Source of the DNA: Corynebacterium sp. SCR221107
GTDB lineage: Bacteria; Actinomycetota; Actinomycetes; Mycobacteriales; Mycobacteriaceae
DNA length: 64,000 bases
NCBI RefSeq assembly: GCF_027886475.1
Contig: NZ_CP115670.1
Coordinates: 2,480,001-2,544,000 of the forward strand
Direction of reading: 5' to 3'
In this document: piece after piece, positions 57,011-64,000 of the stretch
Layout of the letters: the number at the start of each line of letters is the position of its first letter
Numbering within the stretch: position 1 is the stretch's first letter
The notes under the pieces: model-generated
What the model was told of the DNA's origin: nothing
Seen by the model: the letters and a program-made list of their open reading frames with translations, nothing else
Databases searched by the model: none
Made by a program: the position numbers and the translations under genes

Positions 57011-57052
57011 CCCAACCGGTCACTTTCCACCCCGCGAAAACTACACACCCAT

Positions 57053-57058
57053 TAGACT
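57053..57058 (+). promoter_or_regulatory. -10 hexamer of the PfkB kinase gene, apparently leaderless
   Basis: TAGACT at 57053-57058 ends 7 bases before the ATG at 57066. Transcription would start at or next to the A of the start codon, and no ribosome-binding site is visible. Confidence 0.5.
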
Positions 57059-57065
57059 GGCTTTC

Positions 57066-57983
57066 ATGACTGCCACCAGCGAGAATTCGCCCCTAGTCCT
57101 CGTGTGCGGCGAGGGCCTTTTCGACCTTGTCCCTTCCACTACCGCCCCGCTTTCGCCCCTGGTACCGGCAATGGGAGGTGGCCCGTTCAACGCCGCCATC
57201 GCGGCCTCTAGACAAGGCGCCCCTGTCCAGTTCCTTTCCCGGTTGTCCACGGATACCTTCGGCCAGGCGCTGGTTTCACGCTTGGAGTCCGAGGGGGTGG
57301 ACGTATCCCTCGTCCAGCGCGGGCCCGAGCCGACCACCTTGGCGCTGACCTCGATCGGTGAGGACGGTTCGGCGCGCTACACCTTTTATATTGAGGGCAC
57401 GGCGGACAGGATGGTTGAGCCGCCGGCCACCGTCGCCGCCGATCTCGCCTGCTTCGGCACGGTTTCCCTGGCCTTGGAGCCCGGCGCGTCACGGTACGCG
57501 GACCTGCTGCGAACCCTGTCACAGCAGGGCACGTTTGTCACGTTGGACCCCAATATCCGCCCGTTCTACGCCCACGACGCACACAAGGCCTTCTTGGAGT
57601 CACTGTATCCTTTCGTGGATCTGCTCAAGCTTTCCGACGAGGAGGAGGAGTTCCTGGGCTCACCTTCTGCGCCCATTAAGGTGATCACTCGCGGTGGCGA
57701 CGGAGTCTCCATTGTCCTCGGCGGCACCACGACCATCGACGTGCCCGGCCGGCAGATCACGGTGGCGGACACGATCGGCGCCGGGGATACGATCATGGGC
57801 TCGTTGCTCTCCCAGATCTCGGCCCGCGTCGGCGCGCGGGGCGGCGCTGTGCGCGAGGCCGTGGCCTCCTTTAGCACCGAGGACTGGGCGGAGATCGGCG
57901 CTTGGGCGGTCACCGCCGCGGCCATTACCTGTTCACGCACCGGTGCCCAGCCGCCGACCGCGGCCGAGGTGGAGGCCTTCTAG
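57066..57983 (+). CDS. PfkB-family carbohydrate kinase (fructokinase-like)
   Basis: This ribokinase-fold sugar kinase of 305 residues is probably a fructokinase or related enzyme. It opens with LVLVCGEGLFDLVPS and PAMGGGPFNAAIAASRQGAP, the sugar-binding GGGPxN motif. The catalytic base loop is VADTIGAGDTIMGSLL (PfkB signature 2, GAGD with catalytic Asp). The dinucleotide-type TRGGDGVSIVLGG is present. The sugar specificity cannot be read from sequence. Start ATG 57066 is set by the family N-terminus and the close -10. It is divergent from lysS and convergent with the NRPS remnant, whose stop overlaps its end by 4 bases. Confidence 0.9.
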   Translation: MTATSENSPLVLVCGEGLFDLVPSTTAPLSPLVPAMGGGPFNAAIAASRQGAPVQFLSRLSTDTFGQALVSRLESEGVDVSLVQRGPEPTTLALTSIGEDGSARYTFYIEGTADRMVEPPATVAADLACFGTVSLALEPGASRYADLLRTLSQQGTFVTLDPNIRPFYAHDAHKAFLESLYPFVDLLKLSDEEEEFLGSPSAPIKVITRGGDGVSIVLGGTTTIDVPGRQITVADTIGAGDTIMGSLLSQISARVGARGGAVREAVASFSTEDWAEIGAWAVTAAAITCSRTGAQPPTAAEVEAF

Positions 57984-59098
57984 GCCAGAATCTTCGCCAC
58001 CTCGCTCAATACCTTCTCGCCCACCATCTCCGGGTGGGCGACCGGGTAGCTGTGGGTGCGAAGCCGGGCGGTAAATTCCTCCCAGGCTGTCGCACGCAGG
58101 CGGGCATCACGATCGTCGGCTGCCGCGGTGAAATGCCACGTCACCCCCTCGTAGCGGGAGGTGCAATGCGCGCGCATGAGCGTGGCGTTATGCACGATCA
58201 TGTCTTTGACCGCCTGCAGTTGACGCGCGCTGAGCTGGGTGACCACGTCCTTGAGCGCGGCCACGCCGCGCCAGAGTTGCTTGTCCTCGGGCTCCGGCAG
58301 CTGCTTCCAGACCTCGGCCGGGTATGCGTCGAGAAGCACGAGGCTGCGCACCGCGCCACGCTGGGCTGCGATCTCGTGGGCTACGACCCCGCCGACCGAC
58401 CAGCCCACGAGGTCAATCTCGCCCGCGCATTGTTCGTCGATAGCCTCGCGTGCTAGGCGGGCGGCCTGCTTGATGGACTCGGCCTTCGCCGCGGGTTCTT
58501 GCAGCCCCGGCGCCTGGATGCCATACACCGCCCGCCCGGGGTGCAACTTGGGCACCAGCCGGGAAAATGACGAGCTCAGCCCGCCTGCAGGATAGATGCA
58601 GAACACGGGCGGTCGGTGTGAGTCGCGCCCGGGCGATAGGCAGATGAGCTGCGCGAACCCATCCTGTGCGACGCCCGTAGCGGCGAGAGTGGCTAGGCCA
58701 GCCGCGGTGGGGCTGGCAAAGACATCCGCCACGCCTACCCCGAGCCCAGCCTTTTTCAGCTTGGCGGCCAGCTGCACCGCCAACAGCGAGTTACCGCCGA
58801 GTGTGAAGAAGTTAGCCTCCGGATCCTCGACCGTCGCGCCGAGGACGTGCTCGAAGGCACCCAGCACCGCGCGTTCTTGGTCGGTGGCCGTGCGCGCTCG
58901 CCGGTGTGTGTGCAGGTCGGCGACCGTAGGCGTCGGCAAGCGTGCGCTATCGAGTTTGCCGTTGACGGTGACGGGCAAGGAATCGATTGCCATAAAGGCG
59001 CTGGGCACCATGTATTCCGGCAGAAGGGTGCGCGCATGCGCCTGCATCCTGGCCACGAGATCTGGGGCTGGCTCCTGGGTGACCAGGTAGGCTACCAC
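57980..59098 (-). pseudogene. NRPS remnant: end of A domain, PCP and thioesterase
   Basis: This reading frame of 372 codons encodes the last ~80 residues of an adenylation domain (A10 motif LPVTVNGKLD with catalytic Lys). A peptidyl carrier domain follows (FFTLGGNSLLAVQLA, Ser for phosphopantetheine), then a type I thioesterase (LVGWSVGGVVAHEIA with nucleophile Ser; PVFCIYPAGGLSSS). Such a TE would release a finished peptide by hydrolysis or cyclisation. It lacks the A-domain N-terminal core, so it cannot load an amino acid. It joins, out of frame, the condensation-domain remnant upstream. The ancestor was EntF/DhbF-like, probably for a catechol siderophore; this is an inference. Confidence 0.82.
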
Positions 59099-59888
59099 CG
59101 CCGAGCGTGCCGACGAGGCGGGCTACCATCGCGATGATGTGCCCGAACTCGTCGTGGCCACGCCCGCGCTGCCGCATCTGCCGGGTGAGCACGACGCTGG
59201 CCTGAATTGGGGTCTCGTCGGCGCCGGGTGCAATCAGCGGCTGGGGCGCCGGTGCCGAGGGATTGTTGTGCCACCACGTCTGCGCGGCGCGAAGGTCCGG
59301 CACCTCGGGGCGGGAGTACAGGTAGTCCCATTCCAGCGGTAGCGGGGGCAGGGTGCGTGCGGTCGCCTCCGCGCTGTAGCAGGCCGCCACCCAGCTGAGA
59401 AGGGCGTGGAAGGCGAAGCCGTCACCGGTGATGTGATGGAACCGCGCCAGCCAGTACTGCCTGCCCTCATCGTCGGTGATCAGCCAGTGCTCGGTCAGTG
59501 CCACTGACTCGAGTACCTCAAAGCGAGCCGCTGCGAGTGTGCGCTGGGCGAACTCGAGGACCTGGGCCCGGGTGCCAGACACATGCTGTCGCTGCACCAC
59601 GATGGGTGCCGGGTGGGCGGTGGCATAATCCGGTGCGTGGTAGCGCAACTGGAACACGAGCACCTGTTGCAGGCAGGAGGCGATGACGGATTCGAGCAGG
59701 TCAAAATCGACGCCGCCTGCAACGTTGGTCGAGTGATCAAATTCGAGTAGTTCCGCGCACTGGTAGGCCGCGGAGTGCGGGTTTAGTTGCTGGGCGATCC
59801 ACAGTGCCTGCTGCCCTTTGTGCAGGTAATACTTGCGTCGGGATCGCCGTAATGGGCAGGTCCCTCTCATAGTCGGTGCCTTCCTCAT
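59099..59888 (-). pseudogene. NRPS remnant: truncated condensation domain
   Basis: This is the N-terminal ~260 residues of a condensation domain on the minus strand. The start is near ATG 59888 or 59870 (MRGTCPLRRSRRKYYLHKGQ). C1-like GQQALWIAQQLNPHSAAYQC is followed by the catalytic motif FHHITGDGFAFHALL (HHxxxDG intact). The sequence stops at ARLVGTLGGG near 59098, about half-way through the domain. It is followed in another frame by the end of an A domain. A deletion of roughly 2 kb plus a frameshift has removed the rest of C and most of A; the size is estimated from normal domain lengths. Confidence 0.82.
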
Positions 59889-59927
59889 TCTGCGTTCACA
59901 TTCTTCAGGCGATAAAGAAACTCGGAA

Positions 59928-60182
59928 GTGACAGAAGAAGTCGAAGTGTTGGCAAATGATGCATCTTTCGATGTCAGTGAGCAAATCATTTTTTGGGACA
60001 AGCTGAAGTACACCAAAGGCGTTGGAACTCAGCTAGAGAGATATGAAGAGGAAATCGATAATATTTGCTGTCGACTCGAAAATGTACGAAAGGAAATATC
60101 TGTTGCTGAAACTTCCCAACATCGTTCGGAAGGAGTACTAGCTGCTGATTCCCTGCTGGCGACTGTACGCTCACTCCTCTGA
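59928..60182 (+). CDS. Hypothetical short open frame
   Basis: This 84-codon frame starts GTG 59928 (MTEEVEVLANDASFDVSEQI) with charged, coiled-coil-like sequence in the middle (LERYEEEIDNICCRLENVRK). It is AT-richer than the surroundings. I do not recognise it. It could be a fragment of a larger coiled-coil protein. Evidence for expression is absent apart from amino-acid composition. Confidence 0.35.
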   Translation: MTEEVEVLANDASFDVSEQIIFWDKLKYTKGVGTQLERYEEEIDNICCRLENVRKEISVAETSQHRSEGVLAADSLLATVRSLL

Positions 60183-60288
60183 TTTGGAATAGCATGAGCG
60201 TCCGTGAGGAATATAGCTGGAAAACATCCATGCATTTGGCAACCCGATCAGCTGCTCTGCTCCTGCTTGGAGCTTCTGTAAGTGAAGG

Positions 60289-60530
60289 CTAGATAATCCA
60301 AAGTCGGCCGTAGGCCTCCATTTTTCTGTTCTTGTTTCCAGCTGTGTATCCCATCTTCTTCCAGAAATGATGAGTGCTCTCTGGTGATCTTTCATCTACA
60401 AATGCCAGAGACAAGGTAGCTCCCGCAGCTTCAAATTCTTCTTCGGCATACTCCACCAGTCTTCGCCCTATTCCTCTGTGTTGATATTGGGGAAGGACGG
60501 CAACTTCAAGAATGGTTTTGGGTATACCTA
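60289..60530 (-). pseudogene. GNAT acetyltransferase, C-terminal fragment
   Basis: The minus strand reads TILEVAVLPQYQHRGIGRRL, then VEYAEEEFEAAGATLSLAFV, then PESTHHFWKKMGYTAGNK and ends RLWII-stop at 60289. The acetyl-CoA loop Q/RxxGxG appears as QHRGIG and the C-terminal FWKKMGY is typical of GNAT enzymes. No start codon or N-terminal half is present: the upstream sequence is in a different frame with a stop at 60528-60530. It is a gene fragment. Confidence 0.75.
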
Positions 60531-60624
60531 CCGTTCGAATACTGCTTCGGGATCGTCCATTGCCTCGATTACCCCAGTTAGGTTGCCGAGGTCAGCCAAG
60601 GGCGAGATTTGTGCCACTTGAACG

Positions 60625-60837
60625 ATGCCTGTAACCACTGCCTGCATCGCCGCAACATCACCTCTCGGGGTGAGTATGACTAAGAAACTATTCGCTAGCG
60701 GGGTAGCTAAGGCCATCCCCGTCGCCGGTGCAGTTTTCTCGGGAGGCCTCACGCTGGGGACATTCCTTCCGATGTCCAAGCGTCTGCAAAAGCATTTATC
60801 CAGCCTGGAGTTGACCAAGCCGGGGCACCGGTCCGAA
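60625..60837 (+). pseudogene. C-terminal fragment of an EcsC-like helical protein
   Basis: The plus strand from ATG 60676 reads MTKKLFASGVAKAIPVAGAV, continues FSGGLTLGTFLPMSKRLQKH and ends LSSLELTKP before running into a terminal repeat. The AIPVAGAVFSGGLT-type hydrophobic helix and RLQKHL tail are typical of C-termini of EcsC-like and related membrane-associated proteins. A stop codon (60617-60619) bounds it upstream. The family call is tentative. Confidence 0.4.
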
Positions 60838-60899
60838 GTGAACTGCTCCCCGGAAGTTGGACCGAGAAATCAGACACCAACACCTGGGGAGCAATTCAC
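60838..60899. repeat. Back-to-back IS3-type terminal inverted repeats
   Basis: Two 23-base arms, 60838-60860 (GTGAACTGCTCCCCGGAAG...) and 60877-60899 in reverse orientation (GTGAATTGCTCCCCAGGTG...), match at 19 of 23 positions and are separated by only 16 bases. They look like both ends of an IS3-group element with everything in between lost. Confidence 0.7.
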
Positions 60900-60951
60900 A
60901 TGCGAGGTGGGGATTAGTGATGTGACGTGATACCAGGGTGCCTGCTCTGAT

Positions 60952-61395
60952 TCAGGGATTATCTCGGCGTGGATGTCGACGCTTCTTCGAGCTGTAAAGG
61001 GCGAGAGCAGCATTATACTGGTCGATCCAAAACTGCTCTTTCTTCTCGGGGGAGGCATCACGAGGTAGTAAGCCCATGCTGGTCGCCAAGTTGTAAAAAC
61101 CGCTGCCCGGCTTGTTTTCGTTGAGGTACATCACCAACGATGAGAGCATGACCTTCTGTTCTGGGTGCTCGTTATAGGTTTGTTCCACCACATAGCCGAG
61201 CAGGTCACCCATGGCGTTTCTCCCCTCGGGGGATGAGAAATCAAAACCTGGCTGGCCCGTGCTTGCACTGATCTCCCGATTGAGATCGGTGTAGTTGGAG
61301 CTGCGCCCCAGGCGTGCGGTTCGCTTCAAGGATGTGACCGCTGCAGAGACAAGCTCCTGCCACTGCTCCGGATCGCGTCCATGGATACTCGTCAT
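60952..61395 (-). CDS. Hypothetical protein in accessory region
   Basis: This 147-residue frame starts at ATG 61395 (MTSIHGRDPEQWQELVSAAV). It contains STGQPGFDFSSPEGRNAMGD and DLLGYVVEQTYNEHPEQKVM, and has a Lys/Arg-rich C-terminus. It looks like a soluble helical protein without signal peptide. I do not recognise the domain with certainty; small proteins of this kind occur in plasmid and integrated elements of Corynebacterium. It lies between the IS3-type repeat and the IS6 remnant. An upstream in-frame ATG at 61479 exists but would overlap the IS6 terminal repeat. Confidence 0.6.
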   Translation of the reverse strand: MTSIHGRDPEQWQELVSAAVTSLKRTARLGRSSNYTDLNREISASTGQPGFDFSSPEGRNAMGDLLGYVVEQTYNEHPEQKVMLSSLVMYLNENKPGSGFYNLATSMGLLPRDASPEKKEQFWIDQYNAALALYSSKKRRHPRRDNP

Positions 61396-61465
61396 AATTG
61401 ACAGGCCTTTCGTTATTGCCGAGCAACGATGCCAGTAAAGATACTCTGACCTAGCTAATTCTAGA

Positions 61466-61772
61466 GGGTGCTGTTGCAAAGTTGGGGCAGTAGGAAGAGC
61501 GACGTGAAATAACCACAGCCATGGGTACCTTCTCCGGTCGTCATTTCCCCCGTGACATCATTCTGTGGGCAGTGCGGTGGTACTGCCGCTACGGGGTGAG
61601 CTACCGCAATCTGGAGGAAATGATGACTTCAGCAGGGCGTGCCGGTCGATCACACCACGATTCTCACCGCTGGGTCCAGAAATACGCCCCTGAGCTGGAC
61701 AAGCACACTCGGTGGTACCGGCAGGTACCTGACTGGCAGACCAGTTCCTGGCGGGTGGATGAGACCTATATC
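61466..61772 (+). pseudogene. IS6-family (IS26/IS6100-like) transposase, 5' fragment with left terminal repeat
   Basis: The terminal repeat GGGTGCTGTTGCAAAGTT lies at 61466-61483. The frame from ATG 61521 gives FSGRHFPRDIILWAVRWYCR and YGVSYRNLEEMM (the zinc-finger/HTH region), then HRWVQKYAPELDKHTRWY and WRVDETYIRV with the first catalytic Asp. Homology stops at about 61772, so the second Asp and the Glu are missing. The frame runs on a few codons to a stop at 61793 through foreign sequence. The element is dead but marks a past IS6 insertion or cointegration next to the copper genes. Confidence 0.85.
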
Positions 61773-61883
61773 CGGGTACGGTGTCATCGGTAATCGGTGG
61801 TGACGTCGCTGACCCCGAGGAGTTCCATGTCCTCCTGGGCTCTCACCGCGTCGGCTACACGTTTACCGATGACACCGTACCCG
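61773..61883. repeat. 21-bp perfect inverted repeat at the IS6/GAPDH junction
   Basis: CGGGTACGGTGTCATCGGTAA (split for reading: CGGGTACGGT + GTCATCGGTAA, 61773-61793) is the exact reverse complement of 61863-61883, with 69 bases between. The right arm is the codons for NGYGVIGK of the GAPDH start, so the left arm is an inverted duplicate of that gene segment. Confidence 0.85.
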
Positions 61884-61912
61884 TTTACTGCAACCTTGAT
61901 TTTATTCGGCAT
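61784..61912 (-). pseudogene. N-terminal fragment of a type II (archaeal-like) glyceraldehyde-3-phosphate dehydrogenase
   Basis: The minus strand from ATG 61912 reads [20 protein letters not shown], then [20 protein letters not shown] and YR before a stop at 61784-61786. The [14 protein letters not shown] nucleotide-binding start and DVxTDYR block are diagnostic of the type II GAPDH of Archaea and a few Bacteria, different from the usual Corynebacterium GapA. GGAAGGAC upstream is a good ribosome-binding site. Only 42 codons remain; the gene is cut by the IS6 remnant through the inverted-repeat joint. It is upstream of the DUF305 and copper ATPase genes, but its relation to them is unknown. 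Confidence 0.72.
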
Positions 61913-61999
61913 GCTGATTGTCCTTCCCGGAAATCCTGGTTTGGCCCGATGGTCGTATGGTCGTGTTTCTCATCTGGGGTGGTCGGGGAATGTCCTTGT

Positions 62000-62662
62000 T
62001 CAGAGCTCATTGAGCATCTGCTCCATCTCGGCAATCTCGGCCTCCTGATCTTCAATGACCTGCTCAGCCAGAGCGATGGCCTGCGGGTTCTGGCCATCAG
62101 TGACCTCATCGCGGGCCATATCGACCGCGCCCTCATGGTGGGCGGTCATCTGCTCAAGGTAGAGCCGGGCAGCCTCGGTGCCCTGGGCGTCCTCGAGGGC
62201 TGTCATGTCCTCCTCGCTCATCATTCCACTCATCCCGCCATGGTCCATCTCACCCATATCACCGGTGACCGGATCTTCTTCCCAGGTCTCGAGCATGGTA
62301 TTCATCCGGTCGATCTCCGGGCCCTGGGCATCGATAACACCCTGGGCGAACTCGATGACCTCGGCCGGGATATCGTCCTTGGCCAGGAGGATTTCACTCA
62401 TCTCCACGGCCTGTTGGTGATGCGGGATCATCATCTGCGCGAACATGATGTCCGCGTCATTGTGCTCGGTGGAGACCTCTCCGGCCGCCCCCGTCTCTGT
62501 CTCAGGATCCGTGGTGGCCCCGGTCGTTTCGGTGGTGTCGGGGGCGGACGTAGTGGCGATGGTCGTGGTGTCGGTGTTTTCTCCCTCAGTGTTATCTGCG
62601 CAGGCGGACAAAACCAGGGTGGAGGTCAAGGCGAGAGCGGCGATGGTGATGGTGCGCTTCAT
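62000..62662 (-). CDS. DUF305 lipoprotein (copper-associated)
   Basis: The 220-residue lipoprotein has signal MKRTITIAALALTSTLVLSAC (Cys near 21), then a Thr/Glu-rich linker to about residue 65. Two DUF305 ferritin-like helical repeats follow: ADIMFAQMMIPHHQQAVEMS and ARLYLEQMTAHHEGAVDMAR, each with the paired HH. A Met/His loop (MGEMDHGGMSGMMSEEDM) between them looks metal-binding. DUF305 proteins are often next to copper efflux genes; binding of Cu at the surface is an inference. It is co-directional with the CopB-type ATPase and lies 54 bases downstream of it. Confidence 0.9.
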   Translation of the reverse strand: MKRTITIAALALTSTLVLSACADNTEGENTDTTTIATTSAPDTTETTGATTDPETETGAAGEVSTEHNDADIMFAQMMIPHHQQAVEMSEILLAKDDIPAEVIEFAQGVIDAQGPEIDRMNTMLETWEEDPVTGDMGEMDHGGMSGMMSEEDMTALEDAQGTEAARLYLEQMTAHHEGAVDMARDEVTDGQNPQAIALAEQVIEDQEAEIAEMEQMLNEL

Positions 62663-62715
62663 GGGGGTTCCCTTTCGGAGGTTGTGTATGGGGGGAGTCG
62701 ATGAAGGATTGAAAG

Positions 62716-64000
62716 TCAGCGGACGGGGGCTGCAGAGCTCACAGCAGCCTTCTCCTCCTTCCCGTCGGTCGGAGCCAGGTGAGCCGAGTCCAGGTCGATC
62801 CGGCGTAGCAGCTGGGCGTTGAGGGCGACGATGATCGTGGACAGGGACATCAAGATGGCGGCGGCCGCCGGGGGAAGCAGCACACCGCTGGGGGCGAGCA
62901 CACCGGCGGCCAGGGGAACGGCCACGATGTTGTACCCGGTCGCCCAGACCAGGTTCTGGACCATCTTGCGGTAGCTGGCATGGGAGAGCTCGATCATCGA
63001 CAGCACGGCCCGGGGATCATCACTGGCCAGGACCACCCCGGCGGACTCCATCGCCACATCTGTACCCGCGCCAATCGCAATACCGACCTCGGCTCGGGCC
63101 AGGGCCGGGGCGTCATTGACACCGTCGCCGACCATGGCCACGCTCAGACCGCGCTCCTGCAGCTGGGTGACCTTGGTGTCCTTGTCCTGCGGCAGAACCT
63201 CGGCGAAGACCTCATCGATCCCCAGATCCTTGCCCACTGCCTGGGCGACCTGGGTGGCGTCACCGGTGATCATCGCTACCTTCACCCCGCGGGCCTGCAG
63301 GGCGCGCACCGCCGCGCGGGATTCGGGGCGGATCTTGTCCTCGACGGCCACGGCACCGATGATCTCACCGTCGCGGACGACGTGGAGCACTCCGGCGCCT
63401 CGCTGCGCCCAGGAACCGGTGATGTCGGTGAGCTCACCCGGGATGGTCAGACTGAATTCGCGCAACATGTTCGGCCCACCCACGAGGATTTGGGTGCCAT
63501 CGACAGTGGCCCGGATCCCGCGGCCGGAGGCGGCGGTGAAACCGGTTGCGCGCAGTGGGCGGCGTGAGGCCTCCGGGTGTGCGGCCGCGGCAGCCACGAT
63601 CGCCCGGGCCACGGGATGCTCACTATCGGCCTCAGCGGCGGCGGCCAGGGCCAGCAGCTCACCCTCGGCGATACCCGTGGCCGGAGCCACGCCGGTGACG
63701 GCGTGTGCGCCTTCGGTCAGGGTGCCGGTCTTGTCGAAGAGCACGACGTCGATGGTGCGCATGTGCTCGAGTGCCATGCGGTCCTTGATGAGCACCCCGG
63801 ATTTCGCGGCGCGCTCGGAGGAGATCGCGATGACCAGCGGGATGGCCAGGCCCAGGGCGTGCGGGCAGGCGATGATCAGCACGGTCACGGCGCGGACTAC
63901 CGCATCGTCGGGGCTGCCGATGATGGTCCAGACCACGGCGGTGATCAGGGCCGCGATCAGGGCGAACCAGAACAGGAAGGCTGCGGCTCGATCGGCCAGG
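62716..64000 (-). CDS. copB: Copper-translocating P-type ATPase (CopB type), partial: 5' end beyond window
   Basis: About 428 C-terminal residues of a P1B-type ATPase are present. The membrane metal motif is CPH (IIACPHALGLAI), which marks the CopB/P1B-3 group rather than CPC CopA. The phosphorylation site is LFDKTGTLTEG. The HP motif of the nucleotide domain is SEHPVARAIV, and the hinge is VAMVGDGVNDAPALARAEV. The last two helices (VWATGYNIVAVPLAAGVLAP) precede a short tail. The N-terminal part, including any His-rich metal-binding stretch and early helices, is outside. With the DUF305 lipoprotein it forms a copper-resistance unit. Confidence 0.93.
   Translation of the reverse strand, partial: LADRAAAFLFWFALIAALITAVVWTIIGSPDDAVVRAVTVLIIACPHALGLAIPLVIAISSERAAKSGVLIKDRMALEHMRTIDVVLFDKTGTLTEGAHAVTGVAPATGIAEGELLALAAAAEADSEHPVARAIVAAAAAHPEASRRPLRATGFTAASGRGIRATVDGTQILVGGPNMLREFSLTIPGELTDITGSWAQRGAGVLHVVRDGEIIGAVAVEDKIRPESRAAVRALQARGVKVAMITGDATQVAQAVGKDLGIDEVFAEVLPQDKDTKVTQLQERGLSVAMVGDGVNDAPALARAEVGIAIGAGTDVAMESAGVVLASDDPRAVLSMIELSHASYRKMVQNLVWATGYNIVAVPLAAGVLAPSGVLLPPAAAAILMSLSTIIVALNAQLLRRIDLDSAHLAPTDGKEEKAAVSSAAPVR

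Overview
The window is a stretch of Corynebacterium chromosome. The evidence is gene order and protein families: purB, aminotransferase, purD, HIT protein, phoR/phoS, pqo, thrE, otsA/otsB and an IpsA-type LacI regulator follow each other as I remember them in C. glutamicum. The block rlmB, cysS, ispF, ispD, carD, lpqE, radA, carbonic anhydrase, mutY, clpC is the arrangement shared by mycolic-acid actinobacteria. Base composition is GC-rich except in the accessory parts. The species is not C. glutamicum itself, but I cannot name it from the sequence.

Layout. 1-6.4 kb (minus strand): purine synthesis (purB partial, purD) around an aminotransferase and a two-gene KtrAB-type potassium uptake unit, then a small secreted protein. 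6.5-9.6 kb: a graveyard of insertion sequences holding IS110, IS3 and IS1380 remnants, a plasmid-type gene fragment and a hairpin-rich non-coding stretch. 10.2-19 kb: HIT protein, hydrolase, the PhoR/PhoS phosphate two-component system, a TipA-like MerR regulator, an MFS exporter with its TetR repressor, and pyruvate:quinone oxidoreductase. 19.2-29.2 kb: a UMF1-type MFS protein, a Panacea-domain protein, tRNA-Thr, ThrE, the trehalose-6-phosphate operon (with a lysine-tailed basic protein and a META-like lipoprotein inside it), an IpsA-like regulator and an esterase. 29.3-34.5 kb: rlmB, cysS, ispF, ispD, carD and lpqE. 34.7-37.3 kb: an AT-richer insertion carrying a Ser/Thr-rich surface protein. 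37.3-48.3 kb: radA, a membrane protein, carbonic anhydrase, mutY, a GuaB1-type GMP reductase, a second ThrE-family exporter, a DUF4236 mini-protein, clpC and a monoacylglycerol-lipase-like hydrolase. 48.4-53.9 kb: a complete peptide-type ABC importer operon behind a strongly structured leader. 54-58 kb: an SPFH/RHH gene pair, lysS and a PfkB sugar kinase. 58-64 kb: a second accessory zone with a collapsed siderophore-type NRPS, gene fragments, an IS6 remnant, a truncated type II GAPDH start and a copper island (DUF305 lipoprotein plus a CopB-type P-type ATPase that runs off the window).

Several genes look leaderless, with a -10 hexamer 7-8 bases before the start codon (MerR, MFS exporter, PfkB kinase). 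This is common in Corynebacterium. The most unusual whole-window signal is an 11-base motif, GCTTKCCGACG. I count 15 copies in 64 kb, 9 of them in the small intergenic fraction, often after a T-run and followed by a YCCACMGCG-like tail. Other signals worth following are the leader RNA of the ABC importer, the paired TGATATCA operators before the SPFH/RHH genes, a possible attenuator before lpqE, and a snap-back inverted repeat at the IS6/GAPDH junction. I saw no CRISPR array, rRNA operon or intact prophage.
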